Assembly: GCF_900636915.1 (NCBI RefSeq)
Contig: NZ_LR134327.1
Coordinates: 1,426,001-1,490,000, forward strand
From: Aggregatibacter aphrophilus ATCC 33389
GTDB taxonomy: Bacteria > Pseudomonadota > Gammaproteobacteria > Enterobacterales > Pasteurellaceae
DNA: 64,000 nt
Direction: 5' to 3'
The notes below the pieces were generated by a model. The model did not search any database and was not told the DNA's origin. It saw only the letters and a list, made by a program, of their open reading frames with translations. Position 1 is the stretch's first letter; each line of letters starts with the position of its first letter. Positions 53,966-62,318 of this stretch are shown piece by piece. The translations under genes were made by a program, and so were the position numbers.

Positions 53966-53994
53966 AAAAGCCTTTCCGTTTGGGAAGGCTTTTT
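53966..53994 (+). terminator. Terminator of the pdh operon
   Basis: AAAGCCTTTCC, loop GTTT, GGGAAGGCTTTTTT, 18 bases after lpdA; one G-T pair in the stem. Confidence 0.92.
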
Positions 53995-54045
53995 TGCAGG
54001 TATAATTAATCGGCGGCAAAAACGATTTGGTAGAGAGATTATTTT

Positions 54046-54327
54046 ATGCGTCTTAAACAATTTATTTTTATTAACATTGCTATTGTGCTTTTTGCCTTTT
54101 CTCCTTTTATTGTGATGCTCATTTGGGCATATTTTGAAGCGTTACAACGTGGCGTCCCTTTGAGTGCATTAAACGAAGCAAACAGTTCTGCGACCGCCGT
54201 TGGGTGGCTTGGTTTAGCAACCTTACCGTTGGGCTGTCTTTGTTTGTTAGTTTTTGGGGTTTTTGTGTTGTTTGATTGGTTGAGCCAAAGAAAAAGAAAT
54301 GATAATGAAAAACGCACGGAAAAATGA
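54046..54327 (+). CDS. Small two-helix membrane protein of unknown function
   Basis: 93 residues. Two strongly hydrophobic segments (INIAIVLFAFSPFIVMLIWAY and GLATLPLGCLCLLVFGVFVL) are joined by a polar loop, with a basic tail ending NDNEKRTEK. GGTAGAGAGA lies upstream of the ATG as a weak ribosome site. An open frame on the opposite strand overlaps it fully, but the plus-strand frame has the expected start context and the membrane topology of a real small protein. An uptake signal starts at its stop codon. Not recognised. Confidence 0.6.
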   Translation: MRLKQFIFINIAIVLFAFSPFIVMLIWAYFEALQRGVPLSALNEANSSATAVGWLGLATLPLGCLCLLVFGVFVLFDWLSQRKRNDNEKRTEK

Positions 54328-54434
54328 CCGCACTTTAAATAGAAAATTCAATATGATTTTATCGCCTTTAATTTTTAATATCACTATCGTCCTATAGATC
54401 CATGATAGTGCACTTATTTATGAACTCTTTAAAA

Positions 54435-55031
54435 TTAATTAATTTCCTCCAACCCATTCAATGCATTAATCAACCTCACCTCCTCAAATAAGTGTAAATC
54501 CGTAGCCAAAATCGACCGCACTTTTATGCGTCCTTGTGCTAAGAGTTTTGTTCGTTGGGTGCCTTCGAGTAGCGGTGTGTCGGGGGTGAACCATTGAGTA
54601 CCTTGGCGAAAAATGAGGTTGCCGATGGTGCAGTCGGTGACGTAACCGTTTTTGATAATGAGGATTTCGTCGCAGTCGCCTTTTTGCGCTAACAGTTCGT
54701 TTAATAAGGTGCGGTCGGCGTATTTTAACCCGTAGTCAATGTGGTCGCAGACAATCGGTTTAAATGTTCGGTAGGTTTTACGGGTGTAAGGAAAATACCG
54801 GCATTGGATTTGCTCGGCGTTGTAATCGATACGGCAGCGAATAAGCGGTTCACTGCATAATTCCGCTGGCACATGAATATGCTTGGCAAGTTGAAAAACG
54901 TTTGGAAAAACGACCACACTTTTGTCGCCATAAAATGCTTGTAAGCTGCGTTCATAGCGTTGTTGATGTCGTTCGATGTTGAGAACGTTGCCATGTTCTA
55001 TGGCAAGGGTTTCAAATAAAGGGAATTCCAT
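54435..55031 (-). CDS. pabC: 4-amino-4-deoxychorismate lyase-type aminotransferase class IV protein
   Basis: 198 residues, shorter than E. coli PabC (about 270) but with the fold's key parts: MEFPLFETLAIEHGNVLNI at the start, HQQRYERSLQAFYG near 22-35, the probable PLP lysine in IDYGLKYADRTLLNELL near 103, ILIIKNGYVTDCTIGNLIF near 125 and the LLEGTQRTKLL motif near 155. It would release pyruvate from aminodeoxychorismate to give p-aminobenzoate for folate. It begins two bases after the pabB stop, strongly supporting the pathway. An uptake signal is encoded at 54515-54524. Confidence 0.85.
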   Translation of the reverse strand: MEFPLFETLAIEHGNVLNIERHQQRYERSLQAFYGDKSVVVFPNVFQLAKHIHVPAELCSEPLIRCRIDYNAEQIQCRYFPYTRKTYRTFKPIVCDHIDYGLKYADRTLLNELLAQKGDCDEILIIKNGYVTDCTIGNLIFRQGTQWFTPDTPLLEGTQRTKLLAQGRIKVRSILATDLHLFEEVRLINALNGLEEIN

Positions 55032-55033
55032 GA

Positions 55034-56011
55034 TTAACCTCGTTGTAACGGCACATACACTTTCTGAATAAGCTCGCGATATTCTTCTTGCACATCACTT
55101 TGAACGGTAATACCGCCGCCACTGCGGAAGACTAAGCCATTATCCGTCTGTTCAATCAATCGAATGGCCACGGCACTTTGCAGGGATTCGCCATCGAAAA
55201 TACCAAAAACGCCTGTGTAATACCCGCGAGGTTGACTTTCCGCTTGTTGAATGATTTGCACGGTTTTTTCTTTCGGTGCACCACTGATGGAGCCGGCGGG
55301 CAATAGGCTAGCCAGAATAGCACCTATCTGCGCCTGCCAATTTTCCGTCAATTCACCGCAAATTTCGGAGCTGGTTTGTAAAATCGCCCCCAGTTCCGTT
55401 CGAATTTGTTCCACATAACGAAAGCGCGTCACTTGAATATTTTCTGCTACCGTCGCCAAATCATTGCGCATTAAATCTACAATAGTGTAGTGTTCCCGTT
55501 GTTCTTTTGAGTTATTCAGTAGCGTGGTTTGCGCATTGGGTAGCGTAGCATCGATAGTGCCTTTCATGGGATAAGTAAAAATACGGTTATCACGAATATT
55601 CACAAAACATTCCGGCGAGAAACACACAAATTGATTTTTAAACAACAATTTATACTTGGCTTGACTTGCTTGGAACAATTGGCGCAGAGAATAATTGGTT
55701 TCAATGGGCGTTGGATAGGTGAGATTAAGCAAATAGGAATTACCGAAACGTAGTTCCCGTTGCACTAACTCAAAGCCTTGTTGATACGCGGTAAAATCCA
55801 TAGGGTGCTTGCGTAAATAAAAGGCTTCCGTCGGTAATCTTTCTCGCCAATCGAGATTACGATAAGCGGGAAATTGCACATAAATGTCTCGTGCCGCTGT
55901 TTCATTTAACGGGCAAAGTATTGGTTTTTGTTGCTCAAAATCGATTAAAAAGAAAAAAGGGCGTTTGGATTTGCCGAATTGGTTCGCTTGTTGAATAAAA
56001 TCTTGCCACAT
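55034..56011 (-). CDS. pabB: Aminodeoxychorismate synthase component I
   Basis: PabB aminates chorismate to 4-amino-4-deoxychorismate using ammonia from PabA. The ATG at 56011 (MWQDFIQQANQFG) gives 325 residues with AAGG upstream; the frame extends nine codons to a TTG. This is the short chorismate-binding-domain form, without the full N-terminal TrpE-like domain of E. coli PabB (453 residues). Motifs: GNSYLLNLTYPTPIE, FSPECFVNI, YPMKGTIDA, DLMRNDLATVAENI, LPAGSISGAPKEKTVQII and GGGITVQSDVQEEY. It is divergent from pabA with 99 bases between. Confidence 0.95.
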   Translation of the reverse strand: MWQDFIQQANQFGKSKRPFFFLIDFEQQKPILCPLNETAARDIYVQFPAYRNLDWRERLPTEAFYLRKHPMDFTAYQQGFELVQRELRFGNSYLLNLTYPTPIETNYSLRQLFQASQAKYKLLFKNQFVCFSPECFVNIRDNRIFTYPMKGTIDATLPNAQTTLLNNSKEQREHYTIVDLMRNDLATVAENIQVTRFRYVEQIRTELGAILQTSSEICGELTENWQAQIGAILASLLPAGSISGAPKEKTVQIIQQAESQPRGYYTGVFGIFDGESLQSAVAIRLIEQTDNGLVFRSGGGITVQSDVQEEYRELIQKVYVPLQRG

Positions 56012-56110
56012 AACCTTATCTCGTGAAAAAAACGACAAAAATTTTAGCGTAAATCGGCTTAGAATTATATACTTTAGCCCCTTATCGAGCCCAAAACCAA
56101 GAGAGCTTTA

Positions 56111-56677
56111 ATGTCATTGCTTATTATCAATAACCACGATTCTTTTACCTTCAATTTAGTGGATTTAATCCGCCGCTTGGCGGTGCCGTTTCAAGTGGTG
56201 AACGTGGAGGAGTTGGATTTAAATGCGGTGGAACATTTCTCTCATGTGTTGATTTCCCCCGGCCCAGATGTACCACGGGCGTATCCGCAATTATTTGATT
56301 TATTAACTCGTTATCACCGGTATAAATCCATTTTGGGTGTGTGTTTGGGGCACCAAATGCTGTGCGAGTATTTTGGCGCAGCATTATACAATTTGCCCTC
56401 GCCGCGTCATGGGCAAGCCAAGCAACTGTGGCGCGTGCAGGATTCTCTTTTATTTAATGGCTTGCCGCAGACTTTTCAAATCGGGCTGTACCACTCTTGG
56501 GCGGTAGGCGAGGACAATTTTCCTTGCCAATTACAGATCACTGCGCGTTGTGATGACAACGTGATTATGGCAATGCAACACAAAACGTTGCCTATTTATG
56601 GTGTGCAATTTCACCCGGAATCTTATATTTCCGAATTCGGCGAGCAGATTTTGCGCAACTGGCTACAACTATCGTGA
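56111..56677 (+). CDS. pabA: Aminodeoxychorismate/anthranilate synthase glutamine amidotransferase
   Basis: This class I glutaminase supplies ammonia to PabB. 188 residues with the triad: Cys78 in LGVCLGHQML, and His/Glu in GVQFHPESYISEFG near residue 170. The N-terminus SLLIINNHDSFTFNLVDLI is typical. Position next to pabB and pabC favours folate over tryptophan synthesis, though TrpG-type proteins can serve both. The gene starts a divergent unit from pabB. Confidence 0.93.
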   Translation: MSLLIINNHDSFTFNLVDLIRRLAVPFQVVNVEELDLNAVEHFSHVLISPGPDVPRAYPQLFDLLTRYHRYKSILGVCLGHQMLCEYFGAALYNLPSPRHGQAKQLWRVQDSLLFNGLPQTFQIGLYHSWAVGEDNFPCQLQITARCDDNVIMAMQHKTLPIYGVQFHPESYISEFGEQILRNWLQLS

Positions 56678-56831
56678 GATTAGCACATAAAAGTGCGGTT
56701 GTTTTTCAGCACGTTTTTTAGATCAAGATCACACAAATTACAAAAAATCTGCGAATCCCTTGTTTTTGTTTCAAGGCTTCTTTAAGTTATTAGTCCCGTT
56801 AAGAAATTGTTAATAGCAAAAGGAGTATTTG

Positions 56832-57776
56832 ATGAATATTGTTTTTTTAGATCGCACAGGTATCCCTGCCACCCACAATATTCCCCGCCCAAGTTTCCCT
56901 CATCATTGGATTGAATATGACCGCACCTCGCCTGAAGAAACCTTTGAACGAGCCAAAGATGCGGACATTGTGATTACCAGTAAAGTCGTGTTTGACCGTG
57001 AATTATTAAGTCGTTTGCCGAAATTGAAACTCATCGCCATTACTGCCACCGGCACCAATAACATTGATTTGGATGCGGCGAAAGACTTAGGCATTGCGGT
57101 GAAAAATGTCACAGGCTATTCCAGTGTGACCGTGCCGGAGCATGTGTTAGGTATGATTTTCGCCTTAAAGCACAGCTTGGTGGGATATCACCGCGATCAA
57201 ATTACCTCCGACCGTTGGGCGACTTGCGGGCAATTTTGTTACACCGATTACCCGATTACGGATGTGCGCGGCGCAACGTTGGGAGTCTTCGGTAAAGGTT
57301 GCTTAGGTACCGAAATCGGGCGTTTGGCACAATTATTGGGCATGAATGTCTTGTATGCGGAACATAAAGGCGCGAGCCAAATTCGTGAAGGTTATACAGA
57401 TTTTGAAACTGTGCTAAAACAGGCGGATATCGTAACTTTACATTGCGCATTGACCGAGACCACCAAAAATTTAATCAATGCGAAAACCTTGGCATTAATG
57501 AAATCGACCGCTTATTTAATCAATACCGGCCGTGGGCCGTTAGTAGATGAGGCTGCATTGTTAGATGCACTAGAAAATGGAAAAATTGCCGGTGCGGCGT
57601 TAGATGTGTTAGTGAAAGAGCCACCGGAAAAAGACAATCCGTTAATTCAAGCGGCAAAACGCTTACCAAATTTATTAATTACACCTCACGTCGCTTGGGC
57701 AAGTGATTCGGCCGTTACCACGTTAGTCAATAAAGTGGCACAAAATATTGAAGATTTTGTGGCGTACGGTAAGTAA
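56832..57776 (+). CDS. D-2-hydroxyacid dehydrogenase
   Basis: 314 residues from the ATG at 56832, with AAAAGGAG seven bases before it. It has the NAD-dependent D-isomer 2-hydroxyacid dehydrogenase fold: ITATGTNNIDLDAAKDLGI near residue 75, the NAD loop GVFGKGCLGTEIGRLAQLLG near 150, and catalytic residues in NTGRGPLVDEAALL (Arg), VKEPPEKDNPL (Glu) and ITPHVAWASDSA (His near 287). The family includes glycerate/hydroxypyruvate reductases (HprA); the exact substrate cannot be set. The upstream gap has a CRP-like half site near 56725. It ends just before a terminator. Confidence 0.9.
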   Translation: MNIVFLDRTGIPATHNIPRPSFPHHWIEYDRTSPEETFERAKDADIVITSKVVFDRELLSRLPKLKLIAITATGTNNIDLDAAKDLGIAVKNVTGYSSVTVPEHVLGMIFALKHSLVGYHRDQITSDRWATCGQFCYTDYPITDVRGATLGVFGKGCLGTEIGRLAQLLGMNVLYAEHKGASQIREGYTDFETVLKQADIVTLHCALTETTKNLINAKTLALMKSTAYLINTGRGPLVDEAALLDALENGKIAGAALDVLVKEPPEKDNPLIQAAKRLPNLLITPHVAWASDSAVTTLVNKVAQNIEDFVAYGK

Positions 57777-57799
57777 TTTCCGCTTCCTGTGCTATCATG

Positions 57800-57826
57800 T
57801 GGCGCCTGAAAAAGGCGCCATTTTTT
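57800..57826 (+). terminator. Terminator between the hydroxyacid dehydrogenase and receptor genes
   Basis: TGGCGCC, loop TGAAAAA, GGCGCCA and TTTTTT. It ends only 35 bases before the receptor ATG, so the receptor promoter must overlap or lie downstream of it, or expression depends on read-through. Confidence 0.9.
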
Positions 57827-57861
57827 ATGGTGAATTTCGTCTTTACATTGGAAAATTTAAA

Positions 57862-59808
57862 ATGAAGAAGAATCTTATTACGACTGCAATGTTATTGAGT
57901 TTATCGGCTCTTGCTTTCGCTGATGAACAAACAAAAACCGAATTAGACCCCGTCACTGTTTATTCTGCTTACGCCACTCCCGTTAGCCAAAATCAAACCG
58001 CCTCATCTGTTACCGTTCTCACTGAAAAAGAGTTTGCCGAGCGTAACGCGACTTATGTGAGTGATGTGTTGAAAACTGTGCCAGGTGTAGCAATGGGAAC
58101 CAGTGGTGGGCGCGGTGCAGTAACAAGCCTATTCCTACGTGGTGCGAATTCAAAACATACAGTGGTAATTATTGATGGCATTCGTGTTAATCCGGCAGAT
58201 ACTAACTTTGATTTTGGCGGTTTAGCATTAAGTAATATTGAACAAATTGAAGTATTGCGTGGCGAACAATCTGCACTTTGGGGCAGTGATGCTATGGGTG
58301 GCGTAGTTTATATCACCACCAAAAGCGGGCTATATAAAGACAAGCCGTTTAACGTCGATTTTGATTTAGGAGCAGGTTCTCATCGCACGCGTGATGGCTC
58401 TGTCACCCTTTCCGGTCAGCATCATGGCCTTTATTATGCGCTTCATGGTGATAGCCATCGTACACGAGGAATTTCTGCGCGTAGCGAACGCGTATTCAAT
58501 TATACGAGTCTATCCGGTGCTAAAAGCACAAATATACCTGCAAGTGAAAAAGACGGTTTCCACCGTGATAACACATCCATTCGCTTAGGTTTTGATGATG
58601 GTCAAAAAGGCGTTGATTTTCTTGCCTCATATTCATCTCAAACCGTTCACTTTGATAACAGTGCTGAAAATGAACGTGCATTTGATGACCATACCCGTAC
58701 ACGCGAAACCCGTTATAAATTAAGTAGCTATTTCGGTAATGCAGAGGATTTATTCGTGCATAAGGTTGCAGTAAGTCACGTTAAAACGGATGCTGATACG
58801 GCACAATATAACAGTTGGACTTCTGCTGTTGGTAAAACAGAATACGACAGTAAAAAACTGAGTACGAACTATCAACTTGATATTAACTTCGACCGTGAAG
58901 GCGAGGTAAAACAAGCCGTCAGTTTATTAGCTGATTATCAAAATACGAAATATGTCGCTTCTGCTTACAATTTTGCCGAGAAAAAATTGACAGAGAAAAG
59001 TGTTGCCGCAGAGTACCGTTTATTTACTGAAGCCGACCATAGTCTTTCTGTCAGCGGTCGTTATACTGACAATAGCTTATTTGAAAATGCTTTCACCGCG
59101 CGTCTTGCCGGTGCTTATCGTTTCTCTCCAAAAGTTAAAGCGCACGCAAGTTTGGGTAAAGCTATTCATAATCCGACCATGTCTGAATATTACGGTTGGG
59201 GTGGTACTTGGTTAACTAACCCGAACTTAAAAGCAGAAAAAAGCTTAGGTGGTGAATTTGGTGTCTTACTTGAAACCGATGATAAGCGTCATAGCTTGGA
59301 TACGACCTATTTTGCCCGTAATGTAGATAACTTTTTAAGTGACGAAAATTCTCTTACCGGCAATTACATGAATCCAACAAATCGTGCTGTAAACCGTGAT
59401 GGTAAAACCAAAATTAAAGGCGTAGAGATTGTGTATAACGGAAAATTCACTGATGGCCTTTCAGGTTATGCAAACTACACTTACACCTATATTAAATCTG
59501 AAAATGATCAATATGGTTTAAATTATGTTCGTCGTCCGAAACACACAGGAAACCTTGGTTTAGCTTATCAAATCACGGAAAAATTAGGTTCTGACGTGAA
59601 TGTTTCTTATGTGGGTAAACGTCTTGATTCCGGCGATTTCAAAATGCCTTCGTACACCTTGGCGAATCTCGGCGTGAACTACCAACTTACTTCAAACCTC
59701 AACATCTATGCAAACTTAAACAACGTATTCAATAAAAAATACGAAAACGTCCTTGGCTATGGTCAAGACGGACGTCATGTTTATGTTGGCTTGAGAGGAT
59801 CGTTCTAA
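57862..59808 (+). CDS. TonB-dependent outer-membrane receptor, BtuB-like
   Basis: 648 residues from the ATG at 57862, which begins a signal peptide (MKKNLITTAMLLSLSALAFA). DPVTVYSAYATP is a plausible TonB box. The plug domain has NATYVSDVLKTVPGVAM, SLFLRGANSKHTVVIIDGI and EVLRGEQSALWGSDAMGGVV. A 22-strand-type barrel follows, with KPKHTGNLGLAY-like segments and a C-terminal aromatic (VYVGLRGSF), required for barrel assembly. The protein resembles BtuB-type vitamin B12 receptors and heads a locus of binding protein, permease and ATPase, so a corrinoid or metal chelate is the likely ligand. No cobalamin riboswitch fits in the 35-base leader. Ligand not proven. Confidence 0.88.
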   Translation: MKKNLITTAMLLSLSALAFADEQTKTELDPVTVYSAYATPVSQNQTASSVTVLTEKEFAERNATYVSDVLKTVPGVAMGTSGGRGAVTSLFLRGANSKHTVVIIDGIRVNPADTNFDFGGLALSNIEQIEVLRGEQSALWGSDAMGGVVYITTKSGLYKDKPFNVDFDLGAGSHRTRDGSVTLSGQHHGLYYALHGDSHRTRGISARSERVFNYTSLSGAKSTNIPASEKDGFHRDNTSIRLGFDDGQKGVDFLASYSSQTVHFDNSAENERAFDDHTRTRETRYKLSSYFGNAEDLFVHKVAVSHVKTDADTAQYNSWTSAVGKTEYDSKKLSTNYQLDINFDREGEVKQAVSLLADYQNTKYVASAYNFAEKKLTEKSVAAEYRLFTEADHSLSVSGRYTDNSLFENAFTARLAGAYRFSPKVKAHASLGKAIHNPTMSEYYGWGGTWLTNPNLKAEKSLGGEFGVLLETDDKRHSLDTTYFARNVDNFLSDENSLTGNYMNPTNRAVNRDGKTKIKGVEIVYNGKFTDGLSGYANYTYTYIKSENDQYGLNYVRRPKHTGNLGLAYQITEKLGSDVNVSYVGKRLDSGDFKMPSYTLANLGVNYQLTSNLNIYANLNNVFNKKYENVLGYGQDGRHVYVGLRGSF

Positions 59809-59810
59809 TC

Positions 59811-59841
59811 GTAAGGCGGGCTTTGGTCCGCCGAATTTTTT
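59811..59841. repeat. REP-like palindrome after the receptor gene
   Basis: GTAAGGCGGGCTTTGGTCCGCC followed by GAATTTTTT: a 5-bp GC stem with a GTAA foot similar to GTAG, ending in a T run that could terminate transcription. Confidence 0.55.
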
Positions 59842-59844
59842 AAT

Positions 59845-59870
59845 CATGGCGGGCTGAAAACCCGCCTTCG
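59845..59870. repeat. REP-like palindrome before the binding-protein gene
   Basis: GGCGGG, loop CTGAAAA, CCCGCC at 59848-59866, four to nine bases from the start of the next gene's leader. It has the same core as the element at 21064-21090. Confidence 0.6.
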
Positions 59871-59874
59871 TTAT

Positions 59875-60681
59875 ATGAAAAAAACACCCGTAATTTTAAC
59901 CGCACTTTTTCTTTCCTTTTCTGCGCACGCCGAGCAATTTGTCTCGCTCACCTTGTGCAGCGACCGCTTGCTTGCGGAAATTGCTCGTCCGGAACAAATC
60001 GCGGCGATGTCGCCTTATTCTCAACATCCGCGCATGATGTTGGATAAAATTAATCGGGACAAACCCACTCTTGAGCCGCAACTTACCGCGTTATTACCTT
60101 ATTTGGATAAAACGCTGTTGATTAATGAAACCTTTTATCCGCAATTGGTCGCCGATTTAAAACGCCTTGGCGTAAAAATTGTGCCGATTAATGACAGCCT
60201 GCAAACACCCGAAGAATTGTTTGAACTGATGTTACAACTGGGCAAACTCACCGATAATGAGGCTCATGCGGAGCGATTGGTGGAAAAATTAAAATCACAG
60301 CACACTAAACTGAACCTGTCGCATACCGATACGCTAATGTTATCGGAAACCGGCGTAGTGGAACCTATTTCCCCGCAATATAACGTGCTGTTAGCGTTAC
60401 TTGGTTTAACGCCGCTGAAAAACACGCTCACGCCACAAAATTTCTCACTCGAAAAAATGCTGCTTGCACAGCCCAATTGGCTAATAGAAATCAGTGATCA
60501 ACAAAGTTATAACGAACAGGCGGAATTGCTCACGCATCCGTTGGTGAAAAAACACTTTGAAAATCGACCGCACTTTCGCATTCCGATGAAATATACTTAT
60601 TGCTTTGATCATGGTGTGTGGCAAGGGGCGGAGAGGATTTATAATCAAAGTATTCACAGTCAGAAACTTATGAAAAAATGA
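59875..60681 (+). CDS. Periplasmic binding protein of a corrinoid/metal-chelate ABC importer
   Basis: 268 residues. The signal peptide is MKKTPVILTALFLSFSAHA. The mature protein is a class III (BtuF/FecB-like) binding fold: FVSLTLCSDRLLAEIARPEQ, AAMSPYSQHPRMML, a linking helix, and LLPYLDKTLLINETFYPQLV. It ends with YTYCFDHGVWQGAERIYNQS. The position between a BtuB-like receptor and a BtuC-type permease supports the transport role. Uptake signals are encoded at 59899-59908 and 60567-60576. The stop is two bases before a REP copy. The ligand is uncertain: corrinoid, heme or other chelate. Confidence 0.85.
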   Translation: MKKTPVILTALFLSFSAHAEQFVSLTLCSDRLLAEIARPEQIAAMSPYSQHPRMMLDKINRDKPTLEPQLTALLPYLDKTLLINETFYPQLVADLKRLGVKIVPINDSLQTPEELFELMLQLGKLTDNEAHAERLVEKLKSQHTKLNLSHTDTLMLSETGVVEPISPQYNVLLALLGLTPLKNTLTPQNFSLEKMLLAQPNWLIEISDQQSYNEQAELLTHPLVKKHFENRPHFRIPMKYTYCFDHGVWQGAERIYNQSIHSQKLMKK

Positions 60682-60683
60682 TC

Positions 60684-60708
60684 GTAGGGACAGACTTTAT
60701 GTCTGTCC
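60684..60708 (+). repeat. REP element, left border of the RAYT unit
   Basis: GTAG followed by GGACAGAC, loop TTTAT, GTCTGTCC, an 8-bp perfect stem. Its exact reverse complement is at 61303-61327 on the other side of the transposase gene. Confidence 0.9.
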
Positions 60709-60781
60709 GATGGCATAACAAATATTGATAGAACAGAGATAAGTTTATTTCTACAAAAGAAAGAGAAAATAAAAGGTCAAC

Positions 60782-61264
60782 ATGATTCAGTCATCTTATC
60801 GCCGCCGTGAACATTTACGATTACCATTTTTCGATTATTCTCAATACGGTTGTTATTTTGTTACGGTTTGCACTAAAAATCGTCAGTGTGTATTTGGCGA
60901 AATTATTGATGGTGTAATGCAATTAAATGTATTTGGTGAAATATTAAAAGAAATTTTATTAAGTCTAACGAAGTATTATCCGAATAGTATTCTTACGGAT
61001 TTTGTCATTATGCCAAACCATTTACATTTTATTTGGTTTAATCAAGATAATGTGCAGTTATCAGAAATTGTCAAAAAATTTAAAGGAAATGTAACAAAGC
61101 AGTACCATAGTTTTATGATTTCTCAAAATAAAGCTTATGAACCTTTATGGCAACGTAGTTTTTATGAACATATTATTCGGGATGATAAAGATTATGAACG
61201 AATTGCTACATACATTGAAAATAATCCTTTGCAGTGGGAATTAGATCGATTTTATCACTCGTAG
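60782..61264 (+). CDS. REP-associated tyrosine transposase (RAYT, Y1/HUH family)
   Basis: 160 residues; not a housekeeping gene. RAYTs are single-copy relatives of IS200/IS605 transposases that nick and join single-stranded DNA at REP palindromes. The HUH motif reads VIMPNHLHFIW near residue 80. A candidate catalytic Tyr lies in VKKFKGNVTKQYHSF near 110. The family-specific C-terminal block contains LWQRSFYEHIIRDDKDYERI and ATYIENNPLQWELD. The frame is intact with no stops, so it may be active. AAAGGTCAAC precedes the ATG. Inserted between two genes of an ABC importer and read in the same direction. Confidence 0.93.
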   Translation: MIQSSYRRREHLRLPFFDYSQYGCYFVTVCTKNRQCVFGEIIDGVMQLNVFGEILKEILLSLTKYYPNSILTDFVIMPNHLHFIWFNQDNVQLSEIVKKFKGNVTKQYHSFMISQNKAYEPLWQRSFYEHIIRDDKDYERIATYIENNPLQWELDRFYHS

Positions 61265-61302
61265 GAGTTTATCCCTGTCTGATATTACTAATAATATTTA
61301 TA

Positions 61303-61327
61303 GGACAGACATAAAGTCTGTCCCTAC
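61303..61327 (-). repeat. REP element, right border of the RAYT unit
   Basis: GGACAGAC, loop ATAAA, GTCTGTCC then CTAC: the exact reverse complement of 60684-60708, so the GTAG foot points outward on both sides. Confidence 0.9.
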
Positions 61328-61336
61328 GGAATAATA

Positions 61337-62314
61337 ATGAAGAATCCAAAACGTCTAAACGCAATACTTTTTTCATTCTTGCTGCTGATAACAGGCATTG
61401 CTCTTTACCACCAACTCGGCGATTTCGCTCATCTCAAAAATGCCGACGGTGTACTGACCGATATGCGTTCGCTTGTGTTGTGGGATGTTCGTGTGCCGCG
61501 CATTGGTTTGGCGATTTTAACCGGCGCCGGCCTTGCGCTTGCGGGCAATGCCATGCAGGGAATTTTCCAAAATCCATTGGCAAGCCCGGGCTTGCTTGGC
61601 AGTAGCGCAGGAGCGACCGCGGCCGGCGTGTTTCTTTTGTATTATTTCGCGGTGCCGTTTACGGTATTGCTGTTCGGCGGCGTGGCAGGGGCGTTGGCGA
61701 GCTTTTTAATTGTTTATCTCATCGCCAAAAACTATGGCACAACCATGATGATTTTAAGCGGGCTGGCAGTGAATATGTTGTTGGGCTCGGCTATTGCCTT
61801 GTTGTTGTCCAATGCCGACAGCCCGTGGGCATTGGCAGAATTATACCGTTGGTTACAAGGTTCTCTGGTGTGGGCGAAGTTAGACACCTTATTGATCTCT
61901 TTGCCCATCGCGTTACTTGGCGTTGCCTGCCTTTATTATGAACGCCGTTATGTGGATTTACTCACTTTTGGTGAAGAAACCGCGGCTACCATGGGCGTTG
62001 ATCCGAAACGTAGTTTTTTCATTACCACTTTTGGTGCGGCATTATTGGTCGGCGCCACGATTCCGCAAACCGGCGCTATCGGCTTCATCGGCTTAATTGC
62101 ACCGCATATTGCGCGGATTTTGCTAAAAAAACGCCCGTCACAGCTTTATGTCACCAGCGCGTTAATTGGCGCATTGCTATTATTGGCAGCAGATTTAAGC
62201 GTGCAATATATTCCGCTTTTCTCTCATATCTACATTGGCACGCTCACCGCCATCATCGGCGCACCGTGTTTGATTTGGATTTTATTGACGGAACAACGGA
62301 GATTGGCAAGGTAA
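61337..62314 (+). CDS. FecCD/BtuC-type ABC importer permease
   Basis: 325 residues with about nine or ten transmembrane helices. The FecCD hallmark is GAGLALAGNAMQGIFQNPLA near residue 65, followed by SPGLLGSSAGATAAGVFLL. GFIGLIAPHIARIL near 250 is the cytoplasmic coupling helix that contacts the ATPase. It forms the channel of a type II importer for cobalamin, heme or siderophore complexes. It was probably once directly downstream of the binding-protein gene before the RAYT unit came between them. Four bases separate it from the ATPase gene. Confidence 0.92.
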   Translation: MKNPKRLNAILFSFLLLITGIALYHQLGDFAHLKNADGVLTDMRSLVLWDVRVPRIGLAILTGAGLALAGNAMQGIFQNPLASPGLLGSSAGATAAGVFLLYYFAVPFTVLLFGGVAGALASFLIVYLIAKNYGTTMMILSGLAVNMLLGSAIALLLSNADSPWALAELYRWLQGSLVWAKLDTLLISLPIALLGVACLYYERRYVDLLTFGEETAATMGVDPKRSFFITTFGAALLVGATIPQTGAIGFIGLIAPHIARILLKKRPSQLYVTSALIGALLLLAADLSVQYIPLFSHIYIGTLTAIIGAPCLIWILLTEQRRLAR

Positions 62315-62318
62315 CTTT

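Larger units (their letters stand above)
60684..61327 (+). mobile_element. RAYT transposase gene bounded by inverted REP copies
   Basis: The unit runs from the left REP to the right REP and fills the whole gap between the binding-protein stop (60681) and nine bases before the permease start (61337). No target-site duplication is seen, as expected for HUH enzymes. It looks like a domesticated REP/RAYT unit rather than a classical insertion sequence. Confidence 0.8.

Noticed and set aside
54039..54317. 92-codon minus-strand frame overlapping the small membrane-protein gene
   Set aside because: It is low in family features; the plus-strand frame encodes two proper membrane helices and has a better start.
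56700..56831. CRP or FNR site before the hydroxyacid dehydrogenase
   Set aside because: Only a half site (TGTGATC on the minus strand) is present; not enough to annotate.
57777..57861. Possible cobalamin riboswitch before the TonB receptor
   Set aside because: The space is too short and is largely taken by an intrinsic terminator hairpin.
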